64,000 nucleotides of DNA from Tissierellaceae bacterium (GCA_023229175.1 JALNZV010000009.1:14212-78211), one strand, 5' to 3'; shown: positions 40,209 to 51,014, numbered from the stretch's first letter. The notes: generated from the sequence alone by a model not told the origin. Numbers and translations are program-made.

Positions 40209-43200
40209 TTATTTTATTTCAATTGAGTTTTCGTGCTGATTTATGTCTCGGATTTCTATTTTAAGGAGATTATCCTCCTTTAGCCAATCTGCCAGCACCG
40301 TATTGCCATTGTCGGCAACTTTCCAGCTATGTTGTAACTCGCCGTCATTTTCATCTTTTCGTATTATCCTATATTCCATTTGATCTGTGGTGCCGTTTAG
40401 GACAAAAGGATGAACATGAGTGCTTAGGTTTACCACCTTCAAGTTCAGCACTGACTTAAAGTCCAATACTTTTACTGCACTTGCCAATTCCTTTTCCTCG
40501 GCTTTGACCCTGATATACACGTCTCTATCTAATTCTTCATTTTCCAGGTATTTTCCATCTATCCAAGGGCCATTTTCGCCAAAGCGGTATTCCAGCCCCT
40601 CCAAATCGCCAATATATTCTACCTTATTCCTATATTCATCTTTATCAAATCCTTTGCTGACCTTAGGTGCTGATGCGGGAGTCTTAATAACACCTCCCAC
40701 AGCCACATCAGATGGCAGGGTATTCTCGTCGCCCCTTAGCCTAAATTCCAGATTTCCAGTTACAAAGTTCACGTTAAATGCCAATGTATTATCCTCGCCT
40801 GTTTTCAGCTCTACATAGTCAATGTTAATCCAATTGCCACTGCCAATTCTATATTGTAGATTATTAACTAAATCCTGACAATCTAATTCTGCTAATTTAA
40901 TAGAAATAGTTTTCTTTAATACATTATAATCTATTTTATTTTCGATAAAATTATCCCCATCGTTATAATCTGAAAATTGATTTTGTCCGATAGCGTCTTC
41001 ATTGACTAACCTAGAATTCCTTGGTTTCGCCTTTTCCCTTACATAAACGGTCATCCCTGCCTTCAGAGGTATGGTGGTATTAGAAGCTGTACATGATAAC
41101 CAGAGTCCATCTTCACCATTGGTGGAATCAATGCTATATTCCATATCGGCTGTGGTGTTTTCAATTCTACCGCCGCTTACATTTAATCTCACATCGTATA
41201 AGTTTAGATTTGGCGTAAATTTAATTTCCTGCTCGTCGCTGGCTAACTTGTCCTGTTCAGCCTTTAACCTAAGTCTCACAATATCTCCGCCTTCAAATTC
41301 CATATCTACATTGCCATCAACCCAAGGCCCACCATTGATACTGTATTCGTAAATAGGCTCATTATTTTCATTTAAGATACTTAAATTACTAATCTTATAT
41401 TTTACATCATCATATTTTAATTCAGGTGCCGATGCCCTAGCAGGAATAGTTACTTTATCCTCTCCAAAGGAAGGCAATTTCTCTGAACTTCCCATGCTTC
41501 TAAATTGCAATATACCTGGTTTAAAGTCTACTTCATAAACAGTAGTCTCTGTCCCCATATCCTGCCAAGCCTCATTTCCCGTCACCTTAATCCTATATTG
41601 CAGGTCTTGACCCTGATTGTTGGAAATGGTCCTAGCCGCAATATCATAGGTCACATCATCTAAACTCGGTTTTTCCATTCTCTCTACAGTAGCCAGTTTA
41701 CTAAAGTTACCAAACTTAGCTTTTTCTCTTATATAGACTGTCATACCCTCTATAAAATTGACTGGGGTCCTATCTCTAGCGGCATCAATCCAAGTGCCAT
41801 TCTTTCCATCTGTGGAATTTGTACTATACTGCATTTCCACAGTAGTACCCTCAATATAGCCCTGGGCTACATTGAGTTTTACATCTCCAAAGGTCAAGTT
41901 TCTCGTAAAGTTAATGGTAATACTTTGGCTATGGAGTTTATCCTTAGTTGCCTTTATTCTAATCTGTACCTTGGCATTCTCACCTTTTACATCTTGAGGA
42001 TCCCAAGTATTGCCATCCTTCCAAGCACTTTGGCTATCTATATTGTATTCCAAGACCATTGGGGTATCTGTAATATCTTTCCACTCACTATCCTCTCTAT
42101 ATTCAATCTTCTTATTTAAGTCGTCTACTCTTACTTCTGGAGGGGAAGCATAGGAAGATATTACAGTTTTTTCTCTAGGATAAGAAGCTAGATTAGCAGG
42201 ACTTCCCTTTACCCTAAATTCCAGGCTCCCTGGTTTAAACTCTATATTCTTTCCATTTCCAACATCTTTCCAAGGCTCATTGTCTATTCTATATTGTAAC
42301 TTTTCTAAATCAACTACAGTACTACCTATCTCCCTGTCCACAATACTAAAATCGACATGGCTCAAATCATCTTCCACGAAAGTTTCTCTTCCAATAGTCC
42401 CTAAATCTCTGCTGTTGATAATATTGCCCTTCTCCCTAAGGACCACATTCATATCTTCGACGAAGTTCACACCAGATACCTCAGTTGCTCTGGCAGCTAC
42501 TGCTATAAATGTATCTCCGCCATTAGTGCTATATTCCATATTGGCATTGACACCACTTATCTTTCCTTGGCCCACATCCATAGCTACACCACCTAAATAG
42601 ACTCCATTTAGTTTTCCAGTGGCTAGGGAAGCTAGATCTCCATTATGACCAACAACAGCCTTTTTTCTCACTTTCAGTACAGAATCCCCGTTTAGCTCTA
42701 TTTCGTCATTCACATCTGTCCAAACGTCAAAGTCGCCTAAATTGTACTCCAAATTGTACTCCAAGTCTTTATCTTGATTTAACTTAACCTTTAATTCATC
42801 GCCGTATTGGTATTCTTCTATATATATGCCTTCAGGTGCTGGTGGATTAACTAATTTCACAAGCAACTTAAAGTTACCCCTTTGGGACTTTTCCCTTACA
42901 TAGATGGTAATGGGTTCCAGCACATTGCTGATTTTTTCATCTAATATAGTCTGCCAACTTCCCTTTATGCCATCAGTGGAATCTGTACTGTACTCGAGCA
43001 TAGAGAAATCAATACTAGTATCGCCAATTTTTAAATATATGCCTTTGTCAGGGTCGTCTTTAATCTCATAGGATATATTATCCAAATTGACCTTTTCATT
43101 TTTAATATATTCAAGCCTAATGACCTCAGAATCGCTGTAGTTCTTTTGGTCGATGGCTGAAGCTCTGATTACAAGGTTTATAGCTCCGTCATTTAGCTCC

Positions 43201-46200
43201 CTAGTCGACTTTCCTATTAATCTAATAGTCAGCCCGTCGTTACCTGCTTTGTCAACCTCAAGCTTTAACCCAGCGGCTATATTTGATGTTACAATATCCT
43301 TTGCTACAGAGAAGTCCGATTTAAATGTCAGTCCATCTAGCTTTATGGTCCAAGTATCCTGTCCTTCTAGGGCATTTACATATCCAGGAGCCTCTAGTAG
43401 CACTGTATCTTCCACAACTTCCACTGGAATAGGCAAGATATCTGGATATATGGTAAATAAAGGCGTTGCTACAATATTATTTCTAGCATCAACCACCAAG
43501 TCTTTATCTATGGTAAGGGTAATAGTTTCAGGCTCATCTATTTCCACAGTATTTGCAGGGATGGCAATGGATACCCTTTGGGGATCGATTAAGTTAATGT
43601 CTCTATCATCATAAATTTTACCTTTTAACTCCTCCCACTTAAGCCCATCGCTTACAAAGCCATTTAAAATATCACCTTTCTTTCCCTCTATATCATCTGC
43701 CCATCTGCTGTCAACTATTTCGACTATAATGGTGGCATTGCCTGAGTTTATTTCAGACTGCCTAATGTCGTTTACTATATTCCCATATATTCTAGCATCT
43801 ATAGTAGGCTTGACTACTATTTTTTCATCAGCCACAATGGGATTTATGGCACCTATTAGGGCACTAGGGGGAATAGTCAATGTAATTATTTGATCCTCTG
43901 TTATATCGTATCCCATAGTTGCAGAAGTGGTTATGGTTATGGTAGTTTCATCGGATTTTATGATGGAATACCTGCTGTTTTTCATTTGCTCGATTACGTT
44001 ATTCCACTGACCTGTTTCATTTCCCACTGCCTTCAATCCATCTAAGAGGGCACCCTTGATGCTAGGGTCGTTCACCACATCAGCCCACTTCGCATCTGTC
44101 AATGAAACTTTCATCCTTACAGCACTTGCCCTAATTCTTCCCTCCAGTATTTCAAGGGGTTTATCATCATCAGGATTTAGTATCTCAAGACTTGCACTGC
44201 CTCGTTTTACATCTTGGTCTTTAATCTCTATATCTGCATATTTTACGACCTTATTTCCATCTATGCTAAATAGCCTCAACCATTCTCCAACCCTAACTTG
44301 TATCTCCTTTGACTCAGGCATATTTAGTGCATTGCTTGGTACAGCAGAATTGGGTGCTGGCTTCTCCCCAAAGGGACTAGGAGAGATAAGGTATTTATGG
44401 ACCAGGTCAGCTTCATCTCCTGTTATTTCTGTCCCATCAGTAGTACAACCCTTAGTCAATTCAACTTCTAAAGTATCTGCTGCGCTTTGCACCTCGTCCT
44501 TCGTCAGCTTAATAATCTTATATCCCAATATTCTGTTTCCATTTGTAGCCAAAAGCAGTATATATCCAAAGGCGGGGTCGTCACCCGCTACTATATTGTC
44601 CAGTCCTTCCAATGTATAGGGGTCAAGGTTCCTAGTATTAAGCCTTATGGCCTCAGAGGCTATTTGACCCTCAAAGGGCAGATTATCTGAAAAAACATCT
44701 TCCACCGACCACATATACATCCAAGTATTATTATTTACGCCAAAGGGGCTTAGGCTGGTAAACTTTACGGTACCTGGTTTATCCCCCTTGCCAATAGTGT
44801 AATTATTGGCTTTTAGCTCCACAGCTGCCTTACCCCTCACCATATTGGCATTTAGGGCAAAGGCTTGGTAAGCCTTAACTTTATCTTCATCGTCAGTTGC
44901 CAATAGAAGGACTTGCCTATTTATACTTACATCTACACCTAATATATTTCCGTTGGAATCCGACTTTCCATCAATATCCTCATAAGCGATTGTGTCATTT
45001 TCGTCAATGGTGGCATAATCAAATGCACCTGGGACTGTACCATTGAATTCCACAGCCCTGTATACTTCGTCGGGCAAAGCCACCATAAACTTAGTTGCCC
45101 CTTCTACTCCGTCAAAGGACAAGGATGAGAACCTAATGCTTTCAAACTCCGTCCCAGGCTCAGGATTGGTATAATTGTATATATGCCTTAAGAGGGAGGC
45201 ATCCCCAATCCTAATATTGTCCTCTGAAAGTTTGATATTGGCATAGTATTTAGTTCTATTTCCTCCATCTACCAATAGTATTTGCAAGTATTGACCTACC
45301 ATAGCTGGAGTCAAATTAGCACCAGGATTTAAGTTTTTAGTATCCTTAGGAATTTCATTTATATTTGGGGCATTATTTTCCCCTATGAACCTATATACAT
45401 ATTTAAGGCCATTGGCATTTGGAATACCGTCTTTATTCAGTACTTTCAAAATAGTGCTGTTTTGCACAGTACCGCCTTCTAATGCCTCCCCATCTTCTGT
45501 GTCCTTATAATTTTTCCAAGGGAGCTTATCGGCATCAGGTAGCCTTACATCATTTTGGTTGATTATAAATTCCTTATAGGCAATTACTCCATTGTTATCT
45601 AGGGCATATACCATTAAATACCTAGTAAAGCCTCTTTCGTCCTTTAGTAGGGGTTCGTTCTCCCCAAATATCTGAATATCATCTATATTATCGATTTTCA
45701 CAGATTCACTAGGCAAGTCACTGTCCATTTCGGGGACATCCTTGGATTTTTCACTCAATCTATAATGAAGTTCGGCTCCACCATAGCTTAAATGCCTAAA
45801 TTTAATTGCCCCTACAGAATCTCCCTTTTCAGGCATGGAATAGTGGAAAGTCTCCTCCATTTCCTTAGCCAAGGGATCCTTTACCTCACTAGGTCCAAGG
45901 GTTACACTGCCATAGGCCTTGACCTTGCCTTGGTCATCTACTGCCAATATATGCAGTTTATCTCCATTTTTTGCTTCTATATCTTGGCCTAAGCCATAGT
46001 GCTCAGCCCCTACAAATGCCCTATCTAAGAAGGCTTCGCTTAAATCATCACCCAAGGCGTACATCCACTTGGTAGCTCCTGTAGGTAATTCCAAGTCTTC
46101 TACCATAGTAGTCCCTGGTTGATTACCTTTCTTTGCCGTTAAACCGTCTATGGCAGGGGGGGGCAGACCCCTTACATGCCCTTCCTCCAATTCAAAGAAA

Positions 46201-47477
46201 GCGTAATGGCTGACCTTATTATCTATCATGGCAATCAATAGCAATTGGTCCCCGACTTCTGCCTCTATATTATCTCCAGCACTATATCCGTTTCCGCCAA
46301 AACTGCCACCAGCCACAGGTATGTTTAAGCCACTACCTACAGCGACCCTCCAAGTGGCTCCATCCATATTTAATTGGCTAAACCTAGTGGTGCCTGACTC
46401 AATACCCATAAGAGGGCCAGAGTAGTCGTCACTTGCCAATAGTTCAGGTGGCATGGAAATTTGTCCCTTGCTCACTTCAAATTCATAGTATTTCTCTATT
46501 TTTCCTTCATGGTATTTAACTAAATATACATATCTCTTAAATCCGTCGCCAATGGTTAAGCTGCCATCTGCAACGGTTATTTCCATTCCCTCACCATAAC
46601 TAATGGTGTCAAATATATTATCTGTAAATACATTTTCAAGTTTATTACCTCGGACAAAGTATCTCCAATCTCCGTCTAGGCTAAGTCCTGTTAATTTCAC
46701 GCCATAGGCAATCTCCGTAGCCATGGTGATAGTACCGCCCTCAAGCTTTTCAGCGGCTCTCCTAATCATATCTTCTTCCACCAAAATATTGGCATATGCC
46801 TTAAGCCTATTGCTCCTATCGGTGGCATAAAGGGCAATGTATTTCTCGGCATCAACCCTAATATCTTCACCTGGGGAGTATTCAATTCCATCCTCTATTA
46901 CTTGGTTAAATACCAAGTCATTATCAGGAGTATCTAAGATTTTATAAAAATACCTGCTGCTTCCAGTGGGAAATACTAAGCTTTCAAATCTGCTAGTGCC
47001 GTCAGCAGAACCAAGTATAGGCATTGAATAGTGGGCAGGAGACTGCAATTTAGGGGCATAGTCTATGCCATAATAGTCTTCCTTGCTGCCCTTCCCCCCA
47101 TCTGGAATGCTGTCGAAATCTGAAACAACTAAACTCTCGCTAATATTATCTAACATGGTTTGTATCTCTGACCTGTTATTCTGCAAAAATATATCTAAAT
47201 CTACCTGACTATCTATATTATTGGATATAGCCAAAGTTCTTAGATACTCAAGGTGGGCTAATTCTCTGCTTTCAATATTTACATATCTTCCGCCTTCCAA
47301 TTCCTCATAAAACAAGGAGGTGTCAGCACCTGCAGATATATCTTCAATTAGAATTTCAATATCCTCAGGAGAATAAAGCTTTTTTGTCCCCGTATGGATA
47401 ATATCGCCAGGAGCAGCAGAAACCACAGAACTAAATATTAAGGTAAAAGTTAACATAAACAACAAAAACCGTTTCAT
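40209..47477 (-). CDS. Giant secreted beta-repeat surface protein (2422 aa)
   Basis: A 2422-aa exported protein with no family I can name. A signal peptide (about 1-21, ending VVSAAPGD) is followed by about 120 unique residues. Residues about 145-1070 hold nine degenerate repeats of roughly 100 aa. Each ends in a pattern such as VLLLATDDEDKVKAYQAFAL or LHILAVDDQGKVKAYGSVTL. Residues about 1080-1480 contain copies of a module with a DAKWADV-type or DSRWADDIEG motif and TITLTI strands. The last 900 residues alternate MEYSTNSTDG-like and LQYRI-like beta units. No SLH, LPXTG or other anchor is visible; the operon's SLH protein may hold it at the wall. Confidence 0.85.
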   Translation of the reverse strand: MKRFLLFMLTFTLIFSSVVSAAPGDIIHTGTKKLYSPEDIEILIEDISAGADTSLFYEELEGGRYVNIESRELAHLEYLRTLAISNNIDSQVDLDIFLQNNRSEIQTMLDNISESLVVSDFDSIPDGGKGSKEDYYGIDYAPKLQSPAHYSMPILGSADGTSRFESLVFPTGSSRYFYKILDTPDNDLVFNQVIEDGIEYSPGEDIRVDAEKYIALYATDRSNRLKAYANILVEEDMIRRAAEKLEGGTITMATEIAYGVKLTGLSLDGDWRYFVRGNKLENVFTDNIFDTISYGEGMEITVADGSLTIGDGFKRYVYLVKYHEGKIEKYYEFEVSKGQISMPPELLASDDYSGPLMGIESGTTRFSQLNMDGATWRVAVGSGLNIPVAGGSFGGNGYSAGDNIEAEVGDQLLLIAMIDNKVSHYAFFELEEGHVRGLPPPAIDGLTAKKGNQPGTTMVEDLELPTGATKWMYALGDDLSEAFLDRAFVGAEHYGLGQDIEAKNGDKLHILAVDDQGKVKAYGSVTLGPSEVKDPLAKEMEETFHYSMPEKGDSVGAIKFRHLSYGGAELHYRLSEKSKDVPEMDSDLPSESVKIDNIDDIQIFGENEPLLKDERGFTRYLMVYALDNNGVIAYKEFIINQNDVRLPDADKLPWKNYKDTEDGEALEGGTVQNSTILKVLNKDGIPNANGLKYVYRFIGENNAPNINEIPKDTKNLNPGANLTPAMVGQYLQILLVDGGNRTKYYANIKLSEDNIRIGDASLLRHIYNYTNPEPGTEFESIRFSSLSFDGVEGATKFMVALPDEVYRAVEFNGTVPGAFDYATIDENDTIAYEDIDGKSDSNGNILGVDVSINRQVLLLATDDEDKVKAYQAFALNANMVRGKAAVELKANNYTIGKGDKPGTVKFTSLSPFGVNNNTWMYMWSVEDVFSDNLPFEGQIASEAIRLNTRNLDPYTLEGLDNIVAGDDPAFGYILLLATNGNRILGYKIIKLTKDEVQSAADTLEVELTKGCTTDGTEITGDEADLVHKYLISPSPFGEKPAPNSAVPSNALNMPESKEIQVRVGEWLRLFSIDGNKVVKYADIEIKDQDVKRGSASLEILNPDDDKPLEILEGRIRASAVRMKVSLTDAKWADVVNDPSIKGALLDGLKAVGNETGQWNNVIEQMKNSRYSIIKSDETTITITTSATMGYDITEDQIITLTIPPSALIGAINPIVADEKIVVKPTIDARIYGNIVNDIRQSEINSGNATIIVEIVDSRWADDIEGKKGDILNGFVSDGLKWEELKGKIYDDRDINLIDPQRVSIAIPANTVEIDEPETITLTIDKDLVVDARNNIVATPLFTIYPDILPIPVEVVEDTVLLEAPGYVNALEGQDTWTIKLDGLTFKSDFSVAKDIVTSNIAAGLKLEVDKAGNDGLTIRLIGKSTRELNDGAINLVIRASAIDQKNYSDSEVIRLEYIKNEKVNLDNISYEIKDDPDKGIYLKIGDTSIDFSMLEYSTDSTDGIKGSWQTILDEKISNVLEPITIYVREKSQRGNFKLLVKLVNPPAPEGIYIEEYQYGDELKVKLNQDKDLEYNLEYNLGDFDVWTDVNDEIELNGDSVLKVRKKAVVGHNGDLASLATGKLNGVYLGGVAMDVGQGKISGVNANMEYSTNGGDTFIAVAARATEVSGVNFVEDMNVVLREKGNIINSRDLGTIGRETFVEDDLSHVDFSIVDREIGSTVVDLEKLQYRIDNEPWKDVGNGKNIEFKPGSLEFRVKGSPANLASYPREKTVISSYASPPEVRVDDLNKKIEYREDSEWKDITDTPMVLEYNIDSQSAWKDGNTWDPQDVKGENAKVQIRIKATKDKLHSQSITINFTRNLTFGDVKLNVAQGYIEGTTVEMQYSTNSTDGKNGTWIDAARDRTPVNFIEGMTVYIREKAKFGNFSKLATVERMEKPSLDDVTYDIAARTISNNQGQDLQYRIKVTGNEAWQDMGTETTVYEVDFKPGILQFRSMGSSEKLPSFGEDKVTIPARASAPELKYDDVKYKISNLSILNENNEPIYEYSINGGPWVDGNVDMEFEGGDIVRLRLKAEQDKLASDEQEIKFTPNLNLYDVRLNVSGGRIENTTADMEYSIDSTNGEDGLWLSCTASNTTIPLKAGMTVYVREKAKPRNSRLVNEDAIGQNQFSDYNDGDNFIENKIDYNVLKKTISIKLAELDCQDLVNNLQYRIGSGNWINIDYVELKTGEDNTLAFNVNFVTGNLEFRLRGDENTLPSDVAVGGVIKTPASAPKVSKGFDKDEYRNKVEYIGDLEGLEYRFGENGPWIDGKYLENEELDRDVYIRVKAEEKELASAVKVLDFKSVLNLKVVNLSTHVHPFVLNGTTDQMEYRIIRKDENDGELQHSWKVADNGNTVLADWLKEDNLLKIEIRDINQHENSIEIK

Positions 47478-47487
47478 ATAAACACCT

Positions 47488-48348
47488 CTATTCTAGAAAA
47501 TCACTGAGAATTGAAACATCATAGCTATCGTAAACTTCATACTTGTATCCTGCCATTCTGGCTAATACACTTACATCAAAGCCAGTGATGGAAAAGTCTC
47601 CACCTTTTCCCAAAGCAGTCCCATGGATTAAATTGCCCCTTCCGTCCAGGAGGCTCACCCTATATCCCGTAAAGTCATCTTCACCAACTAAAGTTCCCTT
47701 AAACAACCCCGATATGGTCGTATTAAATCTTAAATCTTTTAGTTGCACCTGAGGCTTGGGTTTTTCCTGTGGTAGAGAGCTTAAAATGTCGTAGAGCCTA
47801 TGGGATTCTCCTTTCATGTCGGAGTTCAATACCTTGACCAATGTATCTAATACAGTTTTTCTGTAAATCTCCGTATCCAAAGGTATATACATATCTGCCA
47901 AGTCCAATTCCAAGGCTTTTTGATAATAATCGTGGGGATAATTTACAAAATCGACATTATCAGTATATCCTAAGAGCCTCATAAACATGGTCAACAGTTC
48001 CACATAAGTTACATTGCCCTTAGGATCGAAATAATCTGATGTCTTACCAGCCATTATTCCTTCTCTCTTTGCAATGGATATATATCCAACAGCCCATCCT
48101 CCTTGAAAATCCTCAATATCTTTAAATTCAGGCTTCCCCCTGAAAGAGAGGGCACTATTTTCCAACCCCATTAACCTAATGACAACTGTAGCCAATTCAG
48201 CCCTATTTATTTTGCTTTCAGGCTTCAATCCGCCTTGTCCCAAATATCCCCTTTCCAGAATCCATTCCTTTGTAGCACTGGATTCACCATGGACCATAGG
48301 AGAAATAAGCAAAACTATGGCTAAAACTAGAATAGAAATCCTTTTCAT
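47488..48348 (-). CDS. SLH-domain surface protein
   Basis: A 286-aa exported protein; ATG at 48348 follows GGAGGTGG. After a signal peptide (about 1-20) come two clear SLH repeats and a weaker third: INRAELATVVIRLMGL, with FKDIEDFQGGWAVGYISIAKREGIMAGKTSDYFDP, then VTYVELLTMFMRLLGY. SLH repeats bind pyruvylated secondary wall polymer. The last 85 residues (DLRFNTTISGLFKGTLVG to YKYEVYD) form a beta domain that is also found at the C-terminus of the 844-aa protein encoded upstream. It sits 10 bp before the giant gene in the same operon. Confidence 0.88.
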   Translation of the reverse strand: MKRISILVLAIVLLISPMVHGESSATKEWILERGYLGQGGLKPESKINRAELATVVIRLMGLENSALSFRGKPEFKDIEDFQGGWAVGYISIAKREGIMAGKTSDYFDPKGNVTYVELLTMFMRLLGYTDNVDFVNYPHDYYQKALELDLADMYIPLDTEIYRKTVLDTLVKVLNSDMKGESHRLYDILSSLPQEKPKPQVQLKDLRFNTTISGLFKGTLVGEDDFTGYRVSLLDGRGNLIHGTALGKGGDFSITGFDVSVLARMAGYKYEVYDSYDVSILSDFLE

Positions 48349-48370
48349 AAACACCACCTCCATCGCCATC

Positions 48371-50905
48371 CTAATTCAAATCTCCACTTAAAACAGTGTC
48401 CCCATTTACGTCGATTACTTCGTATTTAAATCCAAAGAGGGTATCGAAGGGGTCCAGTCCGTGATTATCGAACTTAAAGCTCCCAGTTGTATCTAAATTC
48501 ATCCTATGAAGCAACCTATTTGTCTTGGTCAATAGCCTAATTTCATAGGAAGAAAAGTCTTGTATTTGACTATTTGCAATTCTTCCCTTGAATACTAGTC
48601 TATTTAACAAGGTACTAAATGTTAAATCTTCCATAGTGTATCTATTATCATCAGTTGCTTTGACTATTGTTAGCCTATAGAGCATTTCAGCCTTATTGCT
48701 TTCCTTTACGCCAATGGTTACAGAAGTGGTATTGCTTTTCAATACAATATTTACAGATTCTCCAGCATTTACTTCTCGACCGTCGACCTTTATGACCCCA
48801 TATATGCCGTAGGGGATTATGTCCACATCCTCCGTGTCCTTCTCCACATTTACCACGTACTCGGAGATATTGGTGGAGAAACTAGGACTTAGGCTTCCAG
48901 GGTGTACTACTAAATTAGTCAAACCCCTGGACATATCTTCTATTTCCTCAACAGTATAGGTAAATGTAGATACGGGGCTAGGGTTCAAGCCTTCCTTATA
49001 GCCAACGGCATTGATAGTAGTGTCCTTTGTCATAATCAATCCACCTACATACAAATTGCTGGAGTTCGTAGGAGTGCTGCCGTCCAAAGTATAGTATATA
49101 TCTGCTCCAGATGTGGCAGTATACAAGAATACTTTCTCTCCATAGTCTATATTTCCACCGCTGGGGCTGGCGGTAATCATGGAGACCTCGTTCTGATGTA
49201 AATCAAAATCCGATATAATCAAACCATACTTGTCTACTATATCCACAGATAGGTTTAAATCCCATAGAGAAGCTATGGTACTTAGGGCACCGTGAACAGT
49301 AGAATGTAGTTTATCCAAAGGTGAATCCCTGTCCTCAGTCCAAGGGCTTTCGTTTATGGAAAAATCTCCCTCCACCATAAGGCGATAGTCCTTAAAACTT
49401 AGCTCGTAAATAGAGTATTCAAGGCCATATTTATTGTTTTCAGTCTGGAAGCTATTGAACCCATTCCTTATATATTCCATGGTCTCATACATAATGCTGT
49501 CGGATCTTATGGTACCGTCCTTGATATAAAAGTCCATGGGCTCTATATTTCCGGGATAAATTACCTTTCCATATATTTCTAAATCAGGATATTCATTGCG
49601 TATTCTTTGGTTTAGGACCTTTAGAAATCCCATCTTGGAAAATATGCTAGTCTTACTTAGGCCATCGCTGCCCAGATAGACATATAGTGCCACATTGTCC
49701 CCAGACATTTCCGCTTCATAATCTATATTAAACCCAGAGTATTTGTTAAACTCAAGCTTTAGGGTGGCAACTAAATCTACTAAGTTTACATAGTCAACCT
49801 TTGTCAATCTGCTGTTGTCAAAGTCAAAGTAAACATCTTTATCCTTACTTTGGAATAGGACGTAATTCCTATATTTGGAATTAGAATTAGAAGTGTAATA
49901 AGGGTTTCTAATACTTCCGTTAATGGAAGCATCTTCATTGTATAAATTTATAATGGCGGTATACATATTCCACAGATTACTTTCCACATCTGCTCTGTTT
50001 AGCTTAAGCCATTGATTGTTTTTTGAAATAGGGAACCAAATATCTAGGAAAATCCGATCATTTTGTTCAAATAATTGAAGAGATAATTCCAAATCGCCGA
50101 TTTTGCCAAAATTATCCCTTAAGTACTTCTCCAAAGCCGCAAGATTTCGAAGCTTAGCAAAGGGGATTTTCAATTCCTCAATAATTCTTCTCCTGTTTTC
50201 CAACTCTGCCCTTTGTAAATCCAATAGATAATTTTTACCCTGCCTCAAACCCAGTAGATACTCTACATTGGGATAATTTTCAGACACCAAGACTCCATTG
50301 CTATCTAGATCTATACTGGTGCTGTCTTCTTTAAAGACGGGGGTCATATAAAGATATGGTGCAATACTGTCTAAATCCACATAGTATTTGCCGTTGTAGA
50401 GAAGGGGCTGAGAGGTCAAGTTGACTTTGTTTCCATCTAAGTAAACATTCACACCGCCAAAGCCAACCCTAATGCGTTTCCAAACGGGATTTATTTTAGA
50501 CACCACATTTTTACTTTCCTTTCCCTCCAATGCCTTTAGTTCATCTTCAAAAGCCTGGATTAGTTTTTCCTTGGCTAAAATTTCATATCCGCTTTGAAAT
50601 AAAAGGGAGTCCCTAGAGGAATAGTCGTCTTTGCCCAGCCTTCCACTGGAGTCAAAGGAAATATTATTTCCATTTACACCGACCTTAATATCCAGACCCC
50701 TGGCTAAATCCTCAACGGGGACGTAGAGACTATCATCCAAGAGAAAAGGGTCCCTATGACCTGTTATTTTTTTTCCATTGACCCTTAACTCCATATTTCC
50801 AAAAATCACATCCATGTCCTTTACAAAGTTGGCACCATCCCCCACAAAGGGAAAAGATGACAGCACTATGACTACGGACAAAAACAATATAAAAAACTTC
50901 CTCAT
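48371..50905 (-). CDS. Secreted multidomain surface protein (stalk, chitobiase-like and cadherin-like domains)
   Basis: An 844-aa exported protein, first gene of the minus-strand operon; TAGGAGGAG precedes the ATG. After the signal peptide there are two copper-amine-oxidase-N/stalk-like domains (about 35-85, VNGKKITGHRDPFLLDDSLYVPVEDLARGL; and about 150-205). A long region without recognised domains follows. Next come a chitobiase-type beta domain (about 580-650, YYTLDGSTPTNSSNLY) and a cadherin-like beta-sandwich (about 665-750, LTNLVVHPGSLSPSFSTNISEYVV). The C-terminal 85 residues are homologous to the tail of the neighbouring SLH protein. No catalytic site is apparent. Confidence 0.85.
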   Translation of the reverse strand: MRKFFILFLSVVIVLSSFPFVGDGANFVKDMDVIFGNMELRVNGKKITGHRDPFLLDDSLYVPVEDLARGLDIKVGVNGNNISFDSSGRLGKDDYSSRDSLLFQSGYEILAKEKLIQAFEDELKALEGKESKNVVSKINPVWKRIRVGFGGVNVYLDGNKVNLTSQPLLYNGKYYVDLDSIAPYLYMTPVFKEDSTSIDLDSNGVLVSENYPNVEYLLGLRQGKNYLLDLQRAELENRRRIIEELKIPFAKLRNLAALEKYLRDNFGKIGDLELSLQLFEQNDRIFLDIWFPISKNNQWLKLNRADVESNLWNMYTAIINLYNEDASINGSIRNPYYTSNSNSKYRNYVLFQSKDKDVYFDFDNSRLTKVDYVNLVDLVATLKLEFNKYSGFNIDYEAEMSGDNVALYVYLGSDGLSKTSIFSKMGFLKVLNQRIRNEYPDLEIYGKVIYPGNIEPMDFYIKDGTIRSDSIMYETMEYIRNGFNSFQTENNKYGLEYSIYELSFKDYRLMVEGDFSINESPWTEDRDSPLDKLHSTVHGALSTIASLWDLNLSVDIVDKYGLIISDFDLHQNEVSMITASPSGGNIDYGEKVFLYTATSGADIYYTLDGSTPTNSSNLYVGGLIMTKDTTINAVGYKEGLNPSPVSTFTYTVEEIEDMSRGLTNLVVHPGSLSPSFSTNISEYVVNVEKDTEDVDIIPYGIYGVIKVDGREVNAGESVNIVLKSNTTSVTIGVKESNKAEMLYRLTIVKATDDNRYTMEDLTFSTLLNRLVFKGRIANSQIQDFSSYEIRLLTKTNRLLHRMNLDTTGSFKFDNHGLDPFDTLFGFKYEVIDVNGDTVLSGDLN

Positions 50906-50956
50906 AAAACACTCCTCCTAGACCTACAAATTTCATAGTTAATTGCATAATATATA

Positions 50957-51014
50957 TCGGCAACAATTTGCTTTAAGTGTATAATAAACATAAAGAAAAC
51001 TCAAATTTTGCCGA
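50957..51014. promoter_or_regulatory. Divergent promoter region of the two surface operons
   Basis: TATAAT at 50980-50985 is a likely -10 for the plus-strand operon; its -35 is weak. An inverted pair, TCGGCA (50957-50962) and TGCCGA (51009-51014), extends imperfectly inward (ACAATTTG against CAAATTT) and encloses this promoter. It could be an operator shared by both operons. The minus promoter was not clearly seen. Confidence 0.45.

Noticed and set aside
40420..46425. Many 60-190-codon plus-strand frames within the giant surface gene
   Set aside because: They are scattered shadows opposite a single continuous 2422-codon frame that has a signal peptide and ribosome site.
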